Shown: in pieces, positions 5,438 to 7,145 of the stretch
Layout of the letters: each line of letters opens with the position of its first letter
Position numbering within the stretch: the first letter of the stretch is position 1
From: Acidiferrobacterales bacterium
GTDB taxonomy: Bacteria; Pseudomonadota; Gammaproteobacteria; Acidiferrobacterales; Sulfurifustaceae
Assembly (NCBI GenBank): GCA_015492195.1
Contig: WGFP01000145.1
Location: forward strand, 1 to 7,145
Reading direction: 5' to 3'
DNA: 7,145 nt
Notes under the pieces: model-generated
What the model was told of the DNA's origin: nothing
Databases searched by the model: none
The model's input: only the letters and a program-made list of their open reading frames with translations
Program-made: the position numbers and the translations under genes

Positions 5438-6414
5438 TGTCCACGCGTTCCGAAATCGTCAAGCTGCTTAAGGACGGCCGGTTCCACTCCGGCACGGACA
5501 TGGGCCGTGCCCTTGGCATCAGCCGCGCCGCAGTATGCAAGGGAATCAAGGCCCTGTCCGACCTGGGATTGGAAATTCATAAGGTGTCGGGACGGGGTTA
5601 CCGGTTGGCGACGCCGTTACAACCGCTGGATAAAAGGCGCATTCTTGGTCATCTTTCGGATAAAGGCGTTGACCTTCAGGGTGGATTGGACATTCTGGAA
5701 AGTGTGGATTCGACCAGCCGTTACCTGCTGGAAAAGCTAAACGCACCCCCGATTCAAAACGCCGTTTGCCTGGCGGAAGTGCAGCTTCAGGGACGCGGCC
5801 GCCGCGGGCGCTCCTGGGCGGCAACCCCTTACAGCAATCTGATGCTCTCGATGGCTTGGCGTCTTCAAAGCGGGCCCGCCGTGGTTTCGGGTTTAAGCCT
5901 GGCGGCCGGTGTGGCCGTGGCGCGGGCGCTGGACGAATACGGCGTTCGTGAAACGGCCCTCAAGTGGCCGAACGACGTGTTGTGGAAACGTCGCAAGCTC
6001 GCGGGCCTGCTTGTGGATGTAACGGGCGAGGCCGCCGGCCCCTGTTTCGTGGTGCTGGGCGTGGGCGTGAACGGCTATATCAGTGAGGCCGATGCCGAGT
6101 GCATTGATCAGCCCTGGGTGGATCTGCAGTCCATCACCGGTGAAACCGTGGACCGCAATCACCTGGCGGCGATTGTTATTGCGCATCTCATAAGAATGTT
6201 CGAAGCATTTTCCAAGAACGGCCTCGCGGCTTTTAGGGAGGAATGGGAGCGGCGCCATCTTTACAACGGCAAGCGTGTACGGCTGATTCAGGGGGACACC
6301 GAGTTTCAAGGCGAGGTTGAAGGCATAGATGAGACCGGCGCCCTCCACATCCGTGATGACGGAGGAGTCAAGAAGGTGTTTCATTCCGGCGAGATCAGCA
6401 TGAGGCCGGCCTAA
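5437..6414 (+). CDS. birA: Bifunctional biotin--[acetyl-CoA-carboxylase] ligase / biotin operon repressor
   Basis: Activates biotin to biotinyl-AMP and attaches it to the carrier subunit of acetyl-CoA carboxylase. The winged helix-turn-helix suggests it also represses biotin genes, as in E. coli. With the start at 5437 it has 325 residues (E. coli 321). The HTH is GTDMGRALGISRAAVCKGI (19-37). The catalytic domain has the adenylate loop GRGRRGR (119-125), KWPNDV (176-181), KLAGLLVDV (187-195) and GVGVN (208-212). A C-terminal SH3-like domain (about 275-325) ends in GEISMRPA. An upstream in-frame ATG at 5392 would add 15 residues that resemble nothing in the family, while MSTRSEIVKLL aligns with the known N-terminus. 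It lies 54 bases after epmB and abuts coaX. Confidence 0.96.
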   Translation: MSTRSEIVKLLKDGRFHSGTDMGRALGISRAAVCKGIKALSDLGLEIHKVSGRGYRLATPLQPLDKRRILGHLSDKGVDLQGGLDILESVDSTSRYLLEKLNAPPIQNAVCLAEVQLQGRGRRGRSWAATPYSNLMLSMAWRLQSGPAVVSGLSLAAGVAVARALDEYGVRETALKWPNDVLWKRRKLAGLLVDVTGEAAGPCFVVLGVGVNGYISEADAECIDQPWVDLQSITGETVDRNHLAAIVIAHLIRMFEAFSKNGLAAFREEWERRHLYNGKRVRLIQGDTEFQGEVEGIDETGALHIRDDGGVKKVFHSGEISMRPA

Positions 6415-7145
6415 ATGAATTTGATAATTGATCTTGGAAACTCGCGCGTCAAATGGGCGATCAGCGCGCAGGATTTGTGGCAAACGGATTCGGTTTTGTT
6501 GTCTGATCGCGATATGTTGACCGTGTTTGATCAGGCATGGAGCGGAATGGAGGCACCTCAAAATGTGGTTGTGGCAAATGTCGCCGGTAAACGCCGCCTG
6601 CATGAGCTGGAGCAGTGGATAAAAAAACATTGGTCCATGCCACTGCATGTCATCAAGGCGCAGTGGGAGTTGTTGGGCGTAAAGAACAGTTACCATGAAC
6701 CGTCTCGCCTTGGGGCCGATCGCTGGGCCGCCTTGATCGCGACGCGCGCGCTAACGTCGTCGAGCGCATGCGTGGTGGACTGTGGTACCGCCGTCACCAT
6801 CGATGCGCTTTCCGCCCAAGGCGAATTTCTGGGCGGTGTGATCTTTCCGGGGCTGGGAATCTTGCGCATAAGCCTGGTACAGGGGACGGACGGGATTGAG
6901 ACGACGGCGGGAAACGACACAAGCTGTTTAGCTCGCTCCACCGTCGACGGCGTGGCGGCCGGGACCCTCTTTGGCTTGGTCGGGGCGATTGAACACATCT
7001 TGCGGGAATACCAACAAACCCTGGGAGATGATTTGCAGGTATTTCTGACGGGCGGAGATGCCGCGACGGTCGCATCGAGAATGACTCGACCCGTGCAGCA
7101 GGTTCCCGACCTGGTCCTTAAGGGCCTCGCGCGGATTGCCGAGAC
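6415..7145 (+). CDS. coaX: Type III pantothenate kinase (3' end cut off by the window)
   Basis: Phosphorylates pantothenate with ATP, the first step of coenzyme A synthesis. CoaX enzymes are ASKHA-fold proteins not inhibited by CoA. The ATG follows the birA stop directly (TAA ATG), so the genes are co-transcribed and probably translationally coupled; a GGCCGGCC stretch, not a proper ribosome binding site, precedes it. The 243 residues present show IDLGNSRVKW (5-14, phosphate-binding P motif), YHEPSRLGADRWAALIA (93-109), VVDCGTAVTIDA (121-132, catalytic Asp), LGGVIFPGL (139-147), TGGDA (212-216) and PDLVLKGL (231-238). The family usually ends soon after the last motif, so only a few residues are missing. 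The birA-coaX (baf) order is common in beta- and gammaproteobacteria. Confidence 0.95.
   Translation, partial: MNLIIDLGNSRVKWAISAQDLWQTDSVLLSDRDMLTVFDQAWSGMEAPQNVVVANVAGKRRLHELEQWIKKHWSMPLHVIKAQWELLGVKNSYHEPSRLGADRWAALIATRALTSSSACVVDCGTAVTIDALSAQGEFLGGVIFPGLGILRISLVQGTDGIETTAGNDTSCLARSTVDGVAAGTLFGLVGAIEHILREYQQTLGDDLQVFLTGGDAATVASRMTRPVQQVPDLVLKGLARIAE

Noticed and set aside
5893..6696. 267-codon open frame on the minus strand
   Set aside because: It lies opposite birA and coaX, both clearly real from their motifs; its translation shows no family features.

Overview
The window reads as chromosomal DNA of a gammaproteobacterium. The evidence is EF-P with a lysine at position 34 together with both enzymes that beta-lysylate it (EpmA and EpmB), a birA-coaX pair, and rRNA sequence close to the E. 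coli type. Genes are fairly GC-rich and the spacers less so. The genus cannot be named from this sequence.

Layout. Positions 1-242 are the 3' end of a 23S rRNA gene. A spacer carrying a heptamer-repeat element follows, then 5S rRNA (424-542) and a strong intrinsic terminator (551-584). Positions 585-1138 contain no gene. They hold a cluster of six tiny hairpins with a constant loop and covarying stems, a 12-base copy of the 5S tail, a second intrinsic terminator, and AT-richer DNA with possible promoter elements. An EEP-family (endonuclease/exonuclease/phosphatase) gene of unknown substrate (1139-2029) comes next, then dtd (D-aminoacyl-tRNA deacylase, 2222-2659). On the minus strand, convergent with dtd, are epmA (2680-3675) and efp (3760-4323). 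Divergent from efp on the plus strand are epmB (4366-5382), birA (5437-6414) and coaX (6415 to the window end, lacking only its last residues).

How the genes fit together. efp, epmA and epmB form a complete EF-P beta-lysylation module. EpmB makes (R)-beta-lysine, EpmA attaches it to Lys34 of EF-P, and modified EF-P rescues ribosomes stalled at polyproline stretches. With the rRNA genes and dtd (removal of D-amino acids from tRNA), much of the window serves translation. birA and coaX supply cofactor functions: biotin attachment to carboxylase with possible biotin-operon repression, and the first step of coenzyme A synthesis.

The least ordinary material is non-coding. There are two families of small structured repeats: (i) hairpins of the form NNNCA-TCC[C/A]-TGNNN downstream of the rRNA operon, and (ii) two copies of an inverted 7-bp-periodic CAAGTNN element, one inside the 23S-5S spacer and one between efp and epmA. 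The second copy appears to supply the TTG start and first codons of epmA.
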